Shown: one piece after another, positions 27,824-36,123 of the stretch | How positions within the stretch are numbered: the first letter of the stretch is position 1 | Layout of the letters: each line of letters starts with the position of its first letter | NCBI RefSeq assembly: GCF_001458395.1 | Contig: NZ_CYSR01000021.1 | Location: 372,001-436,000 of the forward strand | Direction: 5' to 3' | Length of the DNA: 64,000 nucleotides | DNA from: Leisingera aquaemixtae | GTDB taxonomy: Bacteria; Pseudomonadota; Alphaproteobacteria; Rhodobacterales; Rhodobacteraceae | Translations under genes and position numbers: made by a program | Notes under the pieces: model-generated | Seen by the model: only the letters and a program-made list of their open reading frames with translations | The model's database searches: none | What the model was told of the DNA's origin: nothing

Positions 27824-28425
27824 CCGCAGCCGAGGCCGGGCTGACCGGCTGCCGCACCTGCGGCGCCGTCAACCCAGGCGGCGCGCAGACCTGTTACAGC
27901 TGCCGCAGCGCGCTGACCCCGCCCTCCGCTTACAGCCTGCAGCGGGTCTGGGCCTGGCTGGCGGCGGGGCTGATTGCCTATGTCCCCGCCAATATCTACC
28001 CGATGCTGCGCACCACCACGTTTGGCCGCGCTTCCGAGAATACGCTGGTCGGCGGCATTGCGGAGTTGTTCAGCCATGGCTCCTATGGGGTCGCCTTCAT
28101 CGTATTCTTTGCCAGCATCGTGATCCCGGTCGCCAAGTTCCTGGCCATCGGCTATCTGGCAGTCTCGGTCCGCAGGCCCGCAACCCTTGGCAGCCACGAC
28201 CGGCTGGTGCTTTATGAGGTTGTTGAATTTATCGGCCGCTGGTCGATGATTGATGTTTTTGTCGTGGCGATCCTGACCGCCCTGGTTCAGCTGGATTTTG
28301 CCGCTGCCGTCACCCCGGGGATTGCCGCGGTCAGTTTTGCATTGTCGGTTGCCTTCACCATGCTGGCAGCCCAAAGTTTTGATCCGCGGCTGATCTGGAA
28401 CGCGGAAAAGCGAGAGTATGAATGA
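27790..28425 (+). CDS. pqiA: PqiA-like membrane protein, second half
   Basis: A 211-residue protein with a second zinc ribbon (CRTCGAVNPGGAQTCYSCRSAL) and the PqiA hallmark YVPANIYPMLRTTTFG, then SHGSYGVAFIVFFASIVIPVAKF (split as helices near 90-115) and RWSMIDVFVVAIL. The ATG at 27790 lies inside the upstream gene; the stop overlaps pqiB by four bases (ATGA). Together with the previous gene it reconstitutes a two-domain PqiA. Confidence 0.87.
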   Translation: MENPEDPPRFLTAAEAGLTGCRTCGAVNPGGAQTCYSCRSALTPPSAYSLQRVWAWLAAGLIAYVPANIYPMLRTTTFGRASENTLVGGIAELFSHGSYGVAFIVFFASIVIPVAKFLAIGYLAVSVRRPATLGSHDRLVLYEVVEFIGRWSMIDVFVVAILTALVQLDFAAAVTPGIAAVSFALSVAFTMLAAQSFDPRLIWNAEKREYE

Positions 28426-30506
28426 GCACGCCTGAACCCGCCACGATGAAAGTCTCCGCGCAGCGCCCGTCGCCGTGGCGCAACCTCTCGCTGGTCTGGC
28501 TGGTGCCGCTGGCGGCGCTGGCGGTGTCGCTGGGCGTTGCGTGGCAGGCATACTCCAGCCGGGGAGTTCTGATCCGCATCACTTTCGAGAACGCCTCCGG
28601 CGTTGTGGCCAACGAGACCGCGGTGCGCTACCGCGATGTGGCGATCGGTCAGGTGGAGGAGCTCGGCTTTACCGAAGACCTGAGCAAGGTCACCGTCTGG
28701 GCCCGCATCGACAAGAAGATTGCCCCCTACTTGGATCAGGACGCCGCCTTTTGGGTGGTCCGCCCGGAGGTCAGCACGCGCGGCATTTCCGGCCTCAGCA
28801 CCGTGCTCTCCGGTGTCTATATCGAAGGCACCTGGGATCAGGAACCCGGCGTGGCCGCCACACGCTTTGAGGGCGCCGACGGGCCGCCGCTGGTGCAGCC
28901 GGGCCGGGACGGGCGGCGCATCACCCTGCGCACCCCTAGTGGCAGCATGATCTCGGAAGGCGCGCCGGTGCTGTTTCGCGGCGTCGAGGTCGGCCGGCTG
29001 GAGCAGCCGCGCCTGACGTCCAGCGGCGACAGCGTTGTTGTCGATGCTTTCATCGACGCCCCGCATGACCGCCGCATCAACTCCGCCACCCGGTTCTGGG
29101 ACACCTCTGGCTTTTCAGTCTCCTTCGGTGCCAGCGGGCTGTCGCTGGACGTGGACAGCATCGCCTCGCTGGTGGCCGGCGGCATCGAATTCGACACCGT
29201 TTTCGACGGCGGCAAACCCGTGGGCAAGGACACGGTGTTCGACATTCACGAGGACGAGGCCGCCGCCCGCCGCACCGCTTTTGCGCGCTCGCAGTCGGAA
29301 GGCGTATCGGTGGCTGTCGCCTTTGACGAGTCGGTGGCCGGGCTTGCCAGCGGCGCCGCGGTCAGGCTGGGCGGCGTCAAGGTCGGCGAAGTCAGCACCC
29401 TGAACGCCGCCATCCAGAACCAGAGCGACGAACCCGAGGTGCGGCTGATTGCCAAACTGCTTCTTCAGCCTTCGCTGATGGGGCTTCCCCCCGGCGCCGG
29501 AGAAACTGAGGTCCTGGATTTCCTGGAACAGGCGGTCGAAGGCGGGTTGCGGGCCCGGCTGGCCGCGGCCGGGCTGCTGAGTTCGGAACTGATTGTTGAA
29601 CTGGTCACCCTGGATGAAGCCGCTCCGGCGCGGTTCGACCGCAGCGCAGAACCCTTCCCCGAGCTGCCCAGCGCGCCCTCCGACCTGCCCGATTTCACCG
29701 CCACGGCGGAAGGCGCGATGGAGCGCATCAGCGAACTGCCCGTTGAGGAGCTGATGGCCCAGGCCATCGCCACCCTGGCCAGCATCGAAGACCTGGCCTC
29801 TGCCGACAGCACCCGCGAGGTTCCCGCCGCCGCGGTGGCGCTGCTGGAAGACACCCGCGCGCTGGTCGCGGCCCCCGGCACCCGCGCCCTGCCGGCTGAG
29901 CTGAACGCCGCCGTGGCGGAGCTGCGCGCCATCCTGACGGAGGTGCAGCAGGGCAATGCGGTCGCCAATCTGAGCGCCGCACTGGAGCAAGGCAGCCAGG
30001 CCGCCGCCAGTTTCGCTGCCGCATCGGATGAGCTTCCTGCCCTGGTCAGCGACTTCCGCGCCCTGGCGGCCAAGGCCAATTCCCTGGAAGCCGAAGAGCT
30101 GATCCGCTCCGCCAGCCGGCTGATGAACAGCGCCGATGCACTGATCGGCACCGAGGAGGCCCGCGATCTGCCCCCTGCCCTGACCGGCGCACTGGATGAG
30201 GTGCGCCGCACCCTGGAGGCGCTGCGCCAGGGCGGGCTGGTGGACAATGCCAATGCCACCATGGCCTCGGCCCGCGGCGCCGCCGATGCGGTGGCCGCTG
30301 CCGCCGAAGGCCTGCCGGCCCTGTCTGCCCGGCTGGAGCGGCTGGTCGCCCAGTCCGAGGCGCTGATCGCCTCCTACGGCGCCCGCTCCAGCTTCAACTC
30401 CGAGACGCTGGACGCCCTGCGCGAGGTCAAGACAGCCGCCCGCGCGGTCTCGCAGCTGGCCCGCAAGATTGAACGCGATCCGAATTCCCTGCTGTTTGGA
30501 AAATAA
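28422..30506 (+). CDS. pqiB: PqiB-like MCE-domain protein
   Basis: A 694-residue MCE protein. One N-terminal transmembrane helix (about 22-44), then three MCE domains at about 45-140, 158-270 and 285-400 (GVLIRITFENASGVVANET, GRRITLRTPSGSMISEGAP, GVSVAVAFDESVAGLASGA). A very Ala-rich helical C-terminal region of about 290 residues follows; in E. coli PqiB (546 residues) a shorter helix bundle forms a needle. The longer tail could span a wider periplasm. Predicted to form a hexameric lipid conduit between membranes with PqiA and lipoprotein PqiC. Confidence 0.9.
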   Translation: MSTPEPATMKVSAQRPSPWRNLSLVWLVPLAALAVSLGVAWQAYSSRGVLIRITFENASGVVANETAVRYRDVAIGQVEELGFTEDLSKVTVWARIDKKIAPYLDQDAAFWVVRPEVSTRGISGLSTVLSGVYIEGTWDQEPGVAATRFEGADGPPLVQPGRDGRRITLRTPSGSMISEGAPVLFRGVEVGRLEQPRLTSSGDSVVVDAFIDAPHDRRINSATRFWDTSGFSVSFGASGLSLDVDSIASLVAGGIEFDTVFDGGKPVGKDTVFDIHEDEAAARRTAFARSQSEGVSVAVAFDESVAGLASGAAVRLGGVKVGEVSTLNAAIQNQSDEPEVRLIAKLLLQPSLMGLPPGAGETEVLDFLEQAVEGGLRARLAAAGLLSSELIVELVTLDEAAPARFDRSAEPFPELPSAPSDLPDFTATAEGAMERISELPVEELMAQAIATLASIEDLASADSTREVPAAAVALLEDTRALVAAPGTRALPAELNAAVAELRAILTEVQQGNAVANLSAALEQGSQAAASFAAASDELPALVSDFRALAAKANSLEAEELIRSASRLMNSADALIGTEEARDLPPALTGALDEVRRTLEALRQGGLVDNANATMASARGAADAVAAAAEGLPALSARLERLVAQSEALIASYGARSSFNSETLDALREVKTAARAVSQLARKIERDPNSLLFGK

Positions 30507-30507
30507 A

Positions 30508-31065
30508 ATGTTGAAAGCCCTGACTTTGATGGCCCCCCTTGCCCTGCTTGCGGCCTGCGGCCCCTCCAACGAGGCCCGCTACCTGATCTCCGCAGCGCCG
30601 GGCGAAAAAGTGGCGAACCTGCGCTCCCGTACGATCGAGGTGCGGCTGGTCTCGCTGCCCTCCTATGCCGCGGCGTCGGAAATCGTTGCCGAGGGCGACG
30701 GCGGCGCGCTGTTTGCCCTTGGCGGGGCGCAATGGGCGGATGACCCTGCCCGCGGCATGACCGCAGCCCTGGCGCGCGGGCTGAACCAGCGCACCGGCGC
30801 CGCCGCCGCGATGGAGCCCTGGCCGCTGAACACCGGCCCGGACGTGCGGCTGGATGTGCGGGTCGATCAGGCCTATGCGCGCGCCGACGGGGTATTCGCG
30901 CTGACCGGCCAGTTTGCGGTCTCCTCGCCCGAAGGCACCGTGCGCGAATTCGTCAAACCGTTCGATATTCTGGCGCCCGTCAATGGCACCGGCCCCGCAG
31001 CCGCCGCAGACGCCCTGTCGCGCGCGCTGGCGGAGCTTGCGCGGCAGGTGTCGCAAGCGATGTAA
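30508..31065 (+). CDS. pqiC: PqiC-like outer-membrane lipoprotein (ABC-type transport auxiliary)
   Basis: A 185-residue lipoprotein with lipobox LLAAC at residues 13-17, followed by the PqiC/YmbA pattern ARYLISAAP...IEVRLVSLPSYAAASEIV and a C-terminal ALAELARQVSQAM helix. The ATG is one base after the pqiB stop. It would anchor the PqiB needle at the outer membrane. Last gene of the pqi operon. Confidence 0.85.
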   Translation: MLKALTLMAPLALLAACGPSNEARYLISAAPGEKVANLRSRTIEVRLVSLPSYAAASEIVAEGDGGALFALGGAQWADDPARGMTAALARGLNQRTGAAAAMEPWPLNTGPDVRLDVRVDQAYARADGVFALTGQFAVSSPEGTVREFVKPFDILAPVNGTGPAAAADALSRALAELARQVSQAM

Positions 31066-31124
31066 CGGACCCCGGCCGGACGAAGGCGCGCGCCGGCCAG
31101 GCAGGCGGCGCATCGGCGGTCCCG

Positions 31125-31754
31125 TCAGGCGGGCTGCGCGCCCGGCCCGGCCAGCGGCAGCCCCTGCAGCATGCCCGAGCGGTAGGTTTCGGTGATCAGC
31201 ATGCAGGAGGTGTTTTCGATTTCCAGGACATACGTCCTGGCCGCCTCCGGATCGGGCACGCCGCAGCGCTGCCACAGCCGGGACAGCACCCCCTCCGGGC
31301 ACGGCACCGGCCGTTTGCGGGTCAGCTTGATGTCAAAGATATACCCGATCGGCGACAGCCCCTGTTCCAAATGCCGCTGCACCTCCGGGTCGAGCTGCTC
31401 CAGCGCGACATAGGTCAGGTTGTCCATCATCACCTCGCCGCGGTGCGACATGCAGACCTGGCGTTCGATAAAGGACGTGCCCGGCAAATGCGCCCTGACC
31501 CCGGCGGGAACGTCCGCGGTGACCTTCTGGTGCAGAACATCCAGCTGCACCGGCCCGTCCGCAAGCGTCTCGCAAATCAGCGTGGCGGAGCCGTCCTGCA
31601 CCAGCAGCATCTTTTTCCAGACCGCGGCCCATTTCGCAAACGGGCTGCCGGCGGCCAGGCCATCGTCAAACCGCCTGCGCAGCAGCGGCGCCTGTGGCCC
31701 GTTCGGGCCGGCGGGCGGCGTGCCCGCGCTCTGGTGCTGACTGCCGGTGCTCAT
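31125..31754 (-). CDS. Hypothetical protein, possibly chorismate-lyase-like fold
   Basis: A 209-residue cytosolic protein. The layout (FAKWAAVWKKMLLVQDGSAT near residue 39, PGTSFIERQVCMSHRGEVMM, LSPIGYIFDIKLTRKRP, ITETYRSGMLQGLPL) resembles the UbiC/DUF98 chorismate pyruvate-lyase fold: an early ligand strand, a central hydrophobic sheet, a late Glu and Arg. The match is by eye and weak; I would not assign enzyme activity. It is convergent with the pqi operon and 350 bases from the response regulator gene. Confidence 0.5.
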   Translation of the reverse strand: MSTGSQHQSAGTPPAGPNGPQAPLLRRRFDDGLAAGSPFAKWAAVWKKMLLVQDGSATLICETLADGPVQLDVLHQKVTADVPAGVRAHLPGTSFIERQVCMSHRGEVMMDNLTYVALEQLDPEVQRHLEQGLSPIGYIFDIKLTRKRPVPCPEGVLSRLWQRCGVPDPEAARTYVLEIENTSCMLITETYRSGMLQGLPLAGPGAQPA

Positions 31755-32101
31755 GTGCTGTTACTTTCATTGCCGGATCCGGCGAAACCAATAGCAGCAC
31801 CGTCGCCGGGGTCAAACGGCTATGCCCCGGTGCGGGCCCCGGCTGCCGCCCTGTGCCCCGCCGCCAGCGGCCGGAACCGCCGTTCAAGTGAAAAATTTCC
31901 GTCACCGCGCGTCCATTTGGAACAGTTCGGGCAGATGCAGCCGCTTGCCGTGCCCTTCTTCGCGGCACCGAGCGCTCCGCCGCTGCCCCAAGCGAGCATG
32001 CGTTGCAGTCTCACCACGCCCGCTCCCGCCCAGAACCGCCGCGTGCCGCAGCGGCTGCGGGGACCGCTGCCGGCCTTGACGGCTGTAAGGGCCGCGGCAC
32101 A
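31755..32101. other. Intergenic region without visible gene
   Basis: These 347 bases lie between the start of the chorismate-lyase-like gene and the stop of the response regulator. Open frames here have no family resemblance, and no clear terminator or RNA structure was found. It should contain the promoter for the minus-strand gene at 31125. Confidence 0.4.
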
Positions 32102-32494
32102 TCAGTGCAGAAGCGACGCCGCTTCGGCCAGGTGGTCCGGTGACAAGGGTTTGCACAGGAATTTCTTGACCAGGGGAAACTTGGCCGCACGCTCCAGATC
32201 CGCCGGATTGACCGTGGTGCTGACAATCACCACCACAGGCACCGGGTCCATGGCCTGGATCTGATCGGCGTATCTTTCCAGAAACTCGAAGCCGCTGATC
32301 GGCGGCATGTTGATGTCCAGGAAAATGAGTTCCGGCGGCCGCCCGCCGTCTTGGATGAATTGCATTGCCGCCAAAGGCCCGTCGAACAGCTCCAGATTTT
32401 CGAACATCTGCGATCTGTTGATGATGCGTTCCGCAAACTTCCGGTCCATCCTGTCATCATCAATGACGTAAACGACTTTATCACGGCTACTCAT
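32102..32494 (-). CDS. Single-domain response regulator (Rcp1/CheY-like)
   Basis: A 130-residue receiver domain with no output domain. YVIDDDRMD holds the acidic pocket, LIFLDINMP the phospho-acceptor Asp60, a Thr in VSTTVNP, and the Lys in FLCKPLSPDHL. The longer Rcp1-type loop suits partners of kinases such as bacteriophytochromes. The start (32494) overlaps the kinase gene by 8 bases. It is probably the terminal output of the stressosome-kinase operon, acting by protein contact or as a phosphorelay step. Confidence 0.9.
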   Translation of the reverse strand: MSSRDKVVYVIDDDRMDRKFAERIINRSQMFENLELFDGPLAAMQFIQDGGRPPELIFLDINMPPISGFEFLERYADQIQAMDPVPVVVIVSTTVNPADLERAAKFPLVKKFLCKPLSPDHLAEAASLLH

Positions 32495-33665
32495 CCTGTT
32501 TCTCCTCCAAATCCAGATCGACGCTGAAAGCCGCGCCTTTCCCGGCCTGCGAAACGACCTGAAGCACCGTGCCGTGGGCCTCTGCCACACGCTTGCACAG
32601 GGCCAGCCCGATTCCCGACCCGGGGCATTGCTCATAGCGGTGCAGGCGCTTGAACAGCTCAAAAATCCTGTCTTGCATGTCCTCAGGTATGCCAGGCCCG
32701 CTGTCGGACACAGACAACCGCACCTTGCCCGCCGTCTCAGCCGGCACACACACGATCCGGACCTCTGCCCGCGGCCCTTCGCTCCCGTATGTCAGGGCAT
32801 TTGACAGAAGGTTGGCCAGCAAAACCCGTATCTGGAACGGGCTGCCCATTACTGCGGGCAACGCCCCCACATGGATCTCCGCCTGCGCGCTGGCGGCCAA
32901 AGCGTCCATGTCCTTGAGGATCTGCTGCACCATCTGCTGCAGGTCCACGCGCTCCGGCGTGAACTGGTGACCGACAACGTTGGAGTAATCCAGCACGTCA
33001 TCGACAAGCTGCCGCATCCGCTGGGCAGTGCCGATCAGATCCGTGATCAGCTCCTGCGCCTCGGGCTTCAAATCCGCCTGAAAATCCTCCAGCAGAACGC
33101 CCAGAAAACAGTAAAGCGTGTTGATCGGTGTCTTGAGATCATGGGACAGCGCATAGGTGAAATTCGACTGGTCCTGGTTGGCCTGCACCAGCTGCCGGTT
33201 CTTGCTTTCCAGCTCTTGCGCGCGCAGGCGGATCTCATTCGTGCGCTTGCGGACTTCCCGGTCCAGCTCGTCCCGCTGGCGGGCCAGTTCGAAGGTGATG
33301 TCGCGCAATTCCTCCTCGACGCGGCGGCGCTCTGCGATTTCTTTTCTCAGGGCGGCCATGCCGCTGACATAGCCGCGCAGCGCCATGTCATAGACTGCCA
33401 CGCCCTCCAGGAAAAAATCTTCTGCCCGCTCAAGGCATGCGCCGCTGCTGCCCGAGGGCAGCAGGCTGTCGCGCAGCCCCGCAAAATGCATCAGCCCGAA
33501 GTCGGGCAAGGGCACTCCCGCCTCCAAGGCAAGCCGCGCCGTCTCATACGCCTCTGCCAGAAGCTCAGCTTCTCCGCTTTGGAGATAGGCGGCCAAGGCT
33601 GTCTGGTACCGCTGCGCCACCAGCGTCAAAGTCTCTTTCGCCGGGTGCCAGTCCACACCGGTCAT
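32487..33665 (-). CDS. Histidine kinase with RsbU-N-like N-terminal domain
   Basis: A 392-residue soluble kinase. Residues about 12-100 (YQTALAAYLQSGEAELLAEAY, LPDFGLMHFAGL) resemble the N-terminal RsbT-binding domain of phosphatase RsbU. A coiled coil spans about 104-165. His175 in LSHDLKTPIN is the phospho-acceptor; the ATPase has N289 (LLSNALTYG), G1 DSGPGIPE (321-328) and G2 GSGIGLALC (349 onward). So RsbT released from the stressosome could switch this kinase, replacing the usual RsbU phosphatase. It overlaps rsbX by four bases. No transmembrane segment. Confidence 0.88.
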   Translation of the reverse strand: MTGVDWHPAKETLTLVAQRYQTALAAYLQSGEAELLAEAYETARLALEAGVPLPDFGLMHFAGLRDSLLPSGSSGACLERAEDFFLEGVAVYDMALRGYVSGMAALRKEIAERRRVEEELRDITFELARQRDELDREVRKRTNEIRLRAQELESKNRQLVQANQDQSNFTYALSHDLKTPINTLYCFLGVLLEDFQADLKPEAQELITDLIGTAQRMRQLVDDVLDYSNVVGHQFTPERVDLQQMVQQILKDMDALAASAQAEIHVGALPAVMGSPFQIRVLLANLLSNALTYGSEGPRAEVRIVCVPAETAGKVRLSVSDSGPGIPEDMQDRIFELFKRLHRYEQCPGSGIGLALCKRVAEAHGTVLQVVSQAGKGAAFSVDLDLEEKQDE

Positions 33666-34309
33666 GGGCTCCTCCGCTGATGGGAAAGGGCCAGAACCGT
33701 GCGGTCATCATGGTCTTTGCCGTACGTGGCAAGACAGGAGGCGACCCACTCCTGCGGGGGGATGCGGGCGGTGGGGAGAGCGTCGCGGAACCGCCGCGAA
33801 ACCCCATCCGAGGCAAGGACCAGGACATGGTTGGGCGGGAACGGCTGGATTTGGGGCAGCACCCCGGGGAACTGCACTCCCAGGGTTCCGCCCTTTTGCA
33901 GGATTGCCGAGCTGCCTTCACTATCCGGTGGAAGTGCGCAGATGACACCCTCGACATCCCCGACCGCGGCCCACTCGACGGCGGCGAGTTCAGGGTCTAT
34001 CAGCGCCACGGCAAGCGCTGCGCCGCGGGTGCCCAGGACACGTTCATGCGCGGTTTCAAACACCTCCGCAATTGAATTGGCGGAGACGGTCGCAAGCGCC
34101 TCCAGGCAGGCGTTTGCTGCGGCCTGGGCGCCCTGTCCGCTGCCGACGCCATCCGCCAAAGCCACCATCAGCCTGCTGCCGGCACGCCGCAGCAAATAAC
34201 CGTCGCCGCAAACAGAGCCCGCCATCTTCGGCGCCTGCGCCGCAGCCCAGTCAATCCGGGTGCCGCCTGTCTCAAAGGCGATGCTGCCGCTGTCTGCGCT
34301 TACCGCCAT
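33662..34309 (-). CDS. rsbX: RsbX-like PP2C/SpoIIE-family serine phosphatase
   Basis: A 215-residue stand-alone phosphatase domain. The metal-binding Asp and Gly motif is in LMVALADGVGSGQGAQ, the second in VGDVEGVICAL, and the C-terminal HVLVLASDGVSRRF with DDRTVLALSH completes the set. In B. subtilis RsbX dephosphorylates RsbS and RsbR and resets the stressosome. It overlaps rsbT by 10 bases and the kinase gene by 4. Confidence 0.88.
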   Translation of the reverse strand: MAVSADSGSIAFETGGTRIDWAAAQAPKMAGSVCGDGYLLRRAGSRLMVALADGVGSGQGAQAAANACLEALATVSANSIAEVFETAHERVLGTRGAALAVALIDPELAAVEWAAVGDVEGVICALPPDSEGSSAILQKGGTLGVQFPGVLPQIQPFPPNHVLVLASDGVSRRFRDALPTARIPPQEWVASCLATYGKDHDDRTVLALSHQRRSP

Positions 34310-34716
34310 TTTATCACCGTCACGACAAGGCCCTGGCCGGGGTCCGAGCAGATATCGAACTCATCAACGATACGTCGCGTTCCCGGCAGCCCGAGGCCCA
34401 GGCTGTTGCCGGTGGAATAGCCGTCCTGCAAGGCAAGCTCCACATTGGCCAGTCCAGGCCCCCGGTCCCGGGCCGTGACCTTGATACCGGTCTTTGCACC
34501 GGCCCTGGCCGTGCAGATCTCGATTTCTCCCTCCTTGGCATAATTCACGATGTTCCGGGCCAGCTCCGATACGGCAGTTGCAATCAGGGCCTGGTCCGGC
34601 CTGCTGAACTCCAGCTCATCCGCGAGCCGGCGCGCCAGCTGTCGTGCCGCCACCACGTCGCTGTCACAGGAGACCCGCTGCAGCATCACAGCGGGATCCG
34701 CTGCGGGCGCGTTCAT
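34300..34716 (-). CDS. rsbT: RsbT-like serine kinase (anti-sigma regulatory factor type)
   Basis: A 138-residue GHKL ATPase. ATP-binding boxes: AVSELARNIVNYA (N box), ARDRGPGL (G1) and STGNSLGLGLPGTRRIVDEF (G2). This is RsbT-like, the switch kinase that phosphorylates RsbS and RsbR and then leaves the complex to activate a partner. Overlaps rsbS by four bases (ATGA). Confidence 0.92.
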   Translation of the reverse strand: MNAPAADPAVMLQRVSCDSDVVAARQLARRLADELEFSRPDQALIATAVSELARNIVNYAKEGEIEICTARAGAKTGIKVTARDRGPGLANVELALQDGYSTGNSLGLGLPGTRRIVDEFDICSDPGQGLVVTVIKWR

Positions 34717-35069
34717 GAACCGTCTCGCAGAATGGCGATGCCGTGATCCAAATTCAACGCTGTGGGTATGTTTTCCAGCTTGAGGCCAAGCAGCACCATT
34801 GCCATCGCGATTTCCGGGCGGATGCCCACTATCGCAATCTTTGCGCCGCGCAGCGAGACCGACGCCGCGATATCGCTCAGCATCCTGGTGCCGAAGCTGT
34901 CGATCACATCCAGCAGGCTGACATCCAGGATGACCTTGGTTGCCGACAGGCGCGCAACCTCAAGCAGGATGTGGTTCTGCATCTCCTGGATGTCGCTATC
35001 CGACAGCTCCTCCTGCACCGCTGCTATCAGCAGGTCGCCCTGGCTTACGATGGGGACACGCCGGCCCAC
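34713..35069 (-). CDS. rsbS: RsbS-like STAS-domain stressosome scaffold
   Basis: A 118-residue single STAS domain. VPIVSQGDLLIAAVQEELSD and VILDVSLLDVIDSFGTRML match RsbS, with Ser58 in VIDSFG at the position phosphorylated by RsbT. The start is taken as GTG at 35069, two bases past the rsbR stop with GGAG upstream; the longer frame to 35114 runs inside rsbR. Confidence 0.92.
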   Translation of the reverse strand: MGRRVPIVSQGDLLIAAVQEELSDSDIQEMQNHILLEVARLSATKVILDVSLLDVIDSFGTRMLSDIAASVSLRGAKIAIVGIRPEIAMAMVLLGLKLENIPTALNLDHGIAILRDGS

Positions 35070-35070
35070 C

Positions 35071-35964
35071 CTAGCGCTCCAGAAGCTTGCGCGCGGTTTC
35101 AACACCCCGCTCAAGATCTCCCGCAGGGTTCAGCGCCTCGCCGGTCACGCCGATTTTTACCAGGGATTGCGCCACCTCGGCGCTGATGCCGGTCAGCACT
35201 GAGTGCGCGCCCATCAGGCGGGTTGCCGTCATTGTCTGTATCAGGTGATTGGCAACCATGCTGTCGACCGCAGCAACCCCGGTAATGTCAAGCACCACCG
35301 CCCGGGCATTCTGCTCCCGGATTGCATCAAGGATCTGCATTGTCAGAAGCCGCGACCGGTGGCTGTCAAGCACGCCGACCACAGGCACCAGCAGCAGCCC
35401 CGCCTGCAGGCGCAGCACCGGCGTCGGCAGCTCGCTCAGCTGGCGTTCGCGCTGTTCGATCGCATCGGTCCGGGCGGCCGAGAAGGCTTCGATCGTCATG
35501 GCCTGATGGCACGCCGCCGCCTTGCGCAGCGCTTTCTCGGTCTCCAGGGCGCCGGCTTCGTCTTCGGCCTCCTGCCGCAGCAGATCGCAGATCCGGTTGA
35601 TGGCAAAGGTATAGAGGCCAAGATAGAAGCTTGGTGAGATGCCATAGTTTTCATTGAACAGCCCGGCGCGCACGCGGTCCTGGAAGGATTTCTGGTCGAG
35701 GCCTGCCTCAAAAAGCTCCAGCAGATGCCGCCGCTGCTCGTCGCGGACGTCCTGCATGCCGTGCGGAGGGCCATCGCCGCCGGGACGGTCGTACCCGCCC
35801 TCCCGGCTGTAGAATTCCTCCAAAATCGCCTCGATATTCTGTTCGGCCAAAGGCAGCAGGCCGGACACCCGGACCCGGTCGTCCTGGCTGACATCGAACC
35901 AGCCCCATACCTCCCGCAGCCCCTTGGACGGGGATTGGAGTGTGGAAGAAATGACCTCGTTCAT
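35071..35964 (-). CDS. rsbR: RsbR-like stressosome sensor: non-haem globin fold plus STAS
   Basis: A 297-residue protein with an N-terminal globin-sensor-like domain (about 20-135, WGWFDVSQDDRVRVSGLLPL to FYLGLYTFAINRICDLL), a helical linker, and a C-terminal STAS domain (178-295) carrying LDITGVAAVDSMVANHLIQT and the Gly-Ile-Ser-Ala-Glu-Val-Ala-Gln block. In haem globin-coupled sensors a proximal His precedes the GLxPxxY motif; here the aligned segment reads AGLFNENYGISPSFY, with Asn104 at that place, so haem binding is doubtful, as in B. subtilis RsbR. Head of the six-gene stressosome operon. Confidence 0.9.
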   Translation of the reverse strand: MNEVISSTLQSPSKGLREVWGWFDVSQDDRVRVSGLLPLAEQNIEAILEEFYSREGGYDRPGGDGPPHGMQDVRDEQRRHLLELFEAGLDQKSFQDRVRAGLFNENYGISPSFYLGLYTFAINRICDLLRQEAEDEAGALETEKALRKAAACHQAMTIEAFSAARTDAIEQRERQLSELPTPVLRLQAGLLLVPVVGVLDSHRSRLLTMQILDAIREQNARAVVLDITGVAAVDSMVANHLIQTMTATRLMGAHSVLTGISAEVAQSLVKIGVTGEALNPAGDLERGVETARKLLER

Positions 35965-36123
35965 GGCGCCCTCGCAACGATGGATATGCCCCACGAGAGT
36001 CCGGTGATATGCTTAACGAAGGCCTAAGAGGCCAAGGAGCGGCCAATAATTCGCCGTAAAACCAGTGCGTTGAAACTGGTTGCGGACGGCCCAAGGTTTG
36101 CCCCGCCCCGCGGGCCCAGCTGA

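Noticed and set aside
29115-30569. 484-residue Gly/Gln/Arg-rich open frame opposite pqiB
   Set aside because: Mirror of the Ala-rich PqiB tail; no independent support.
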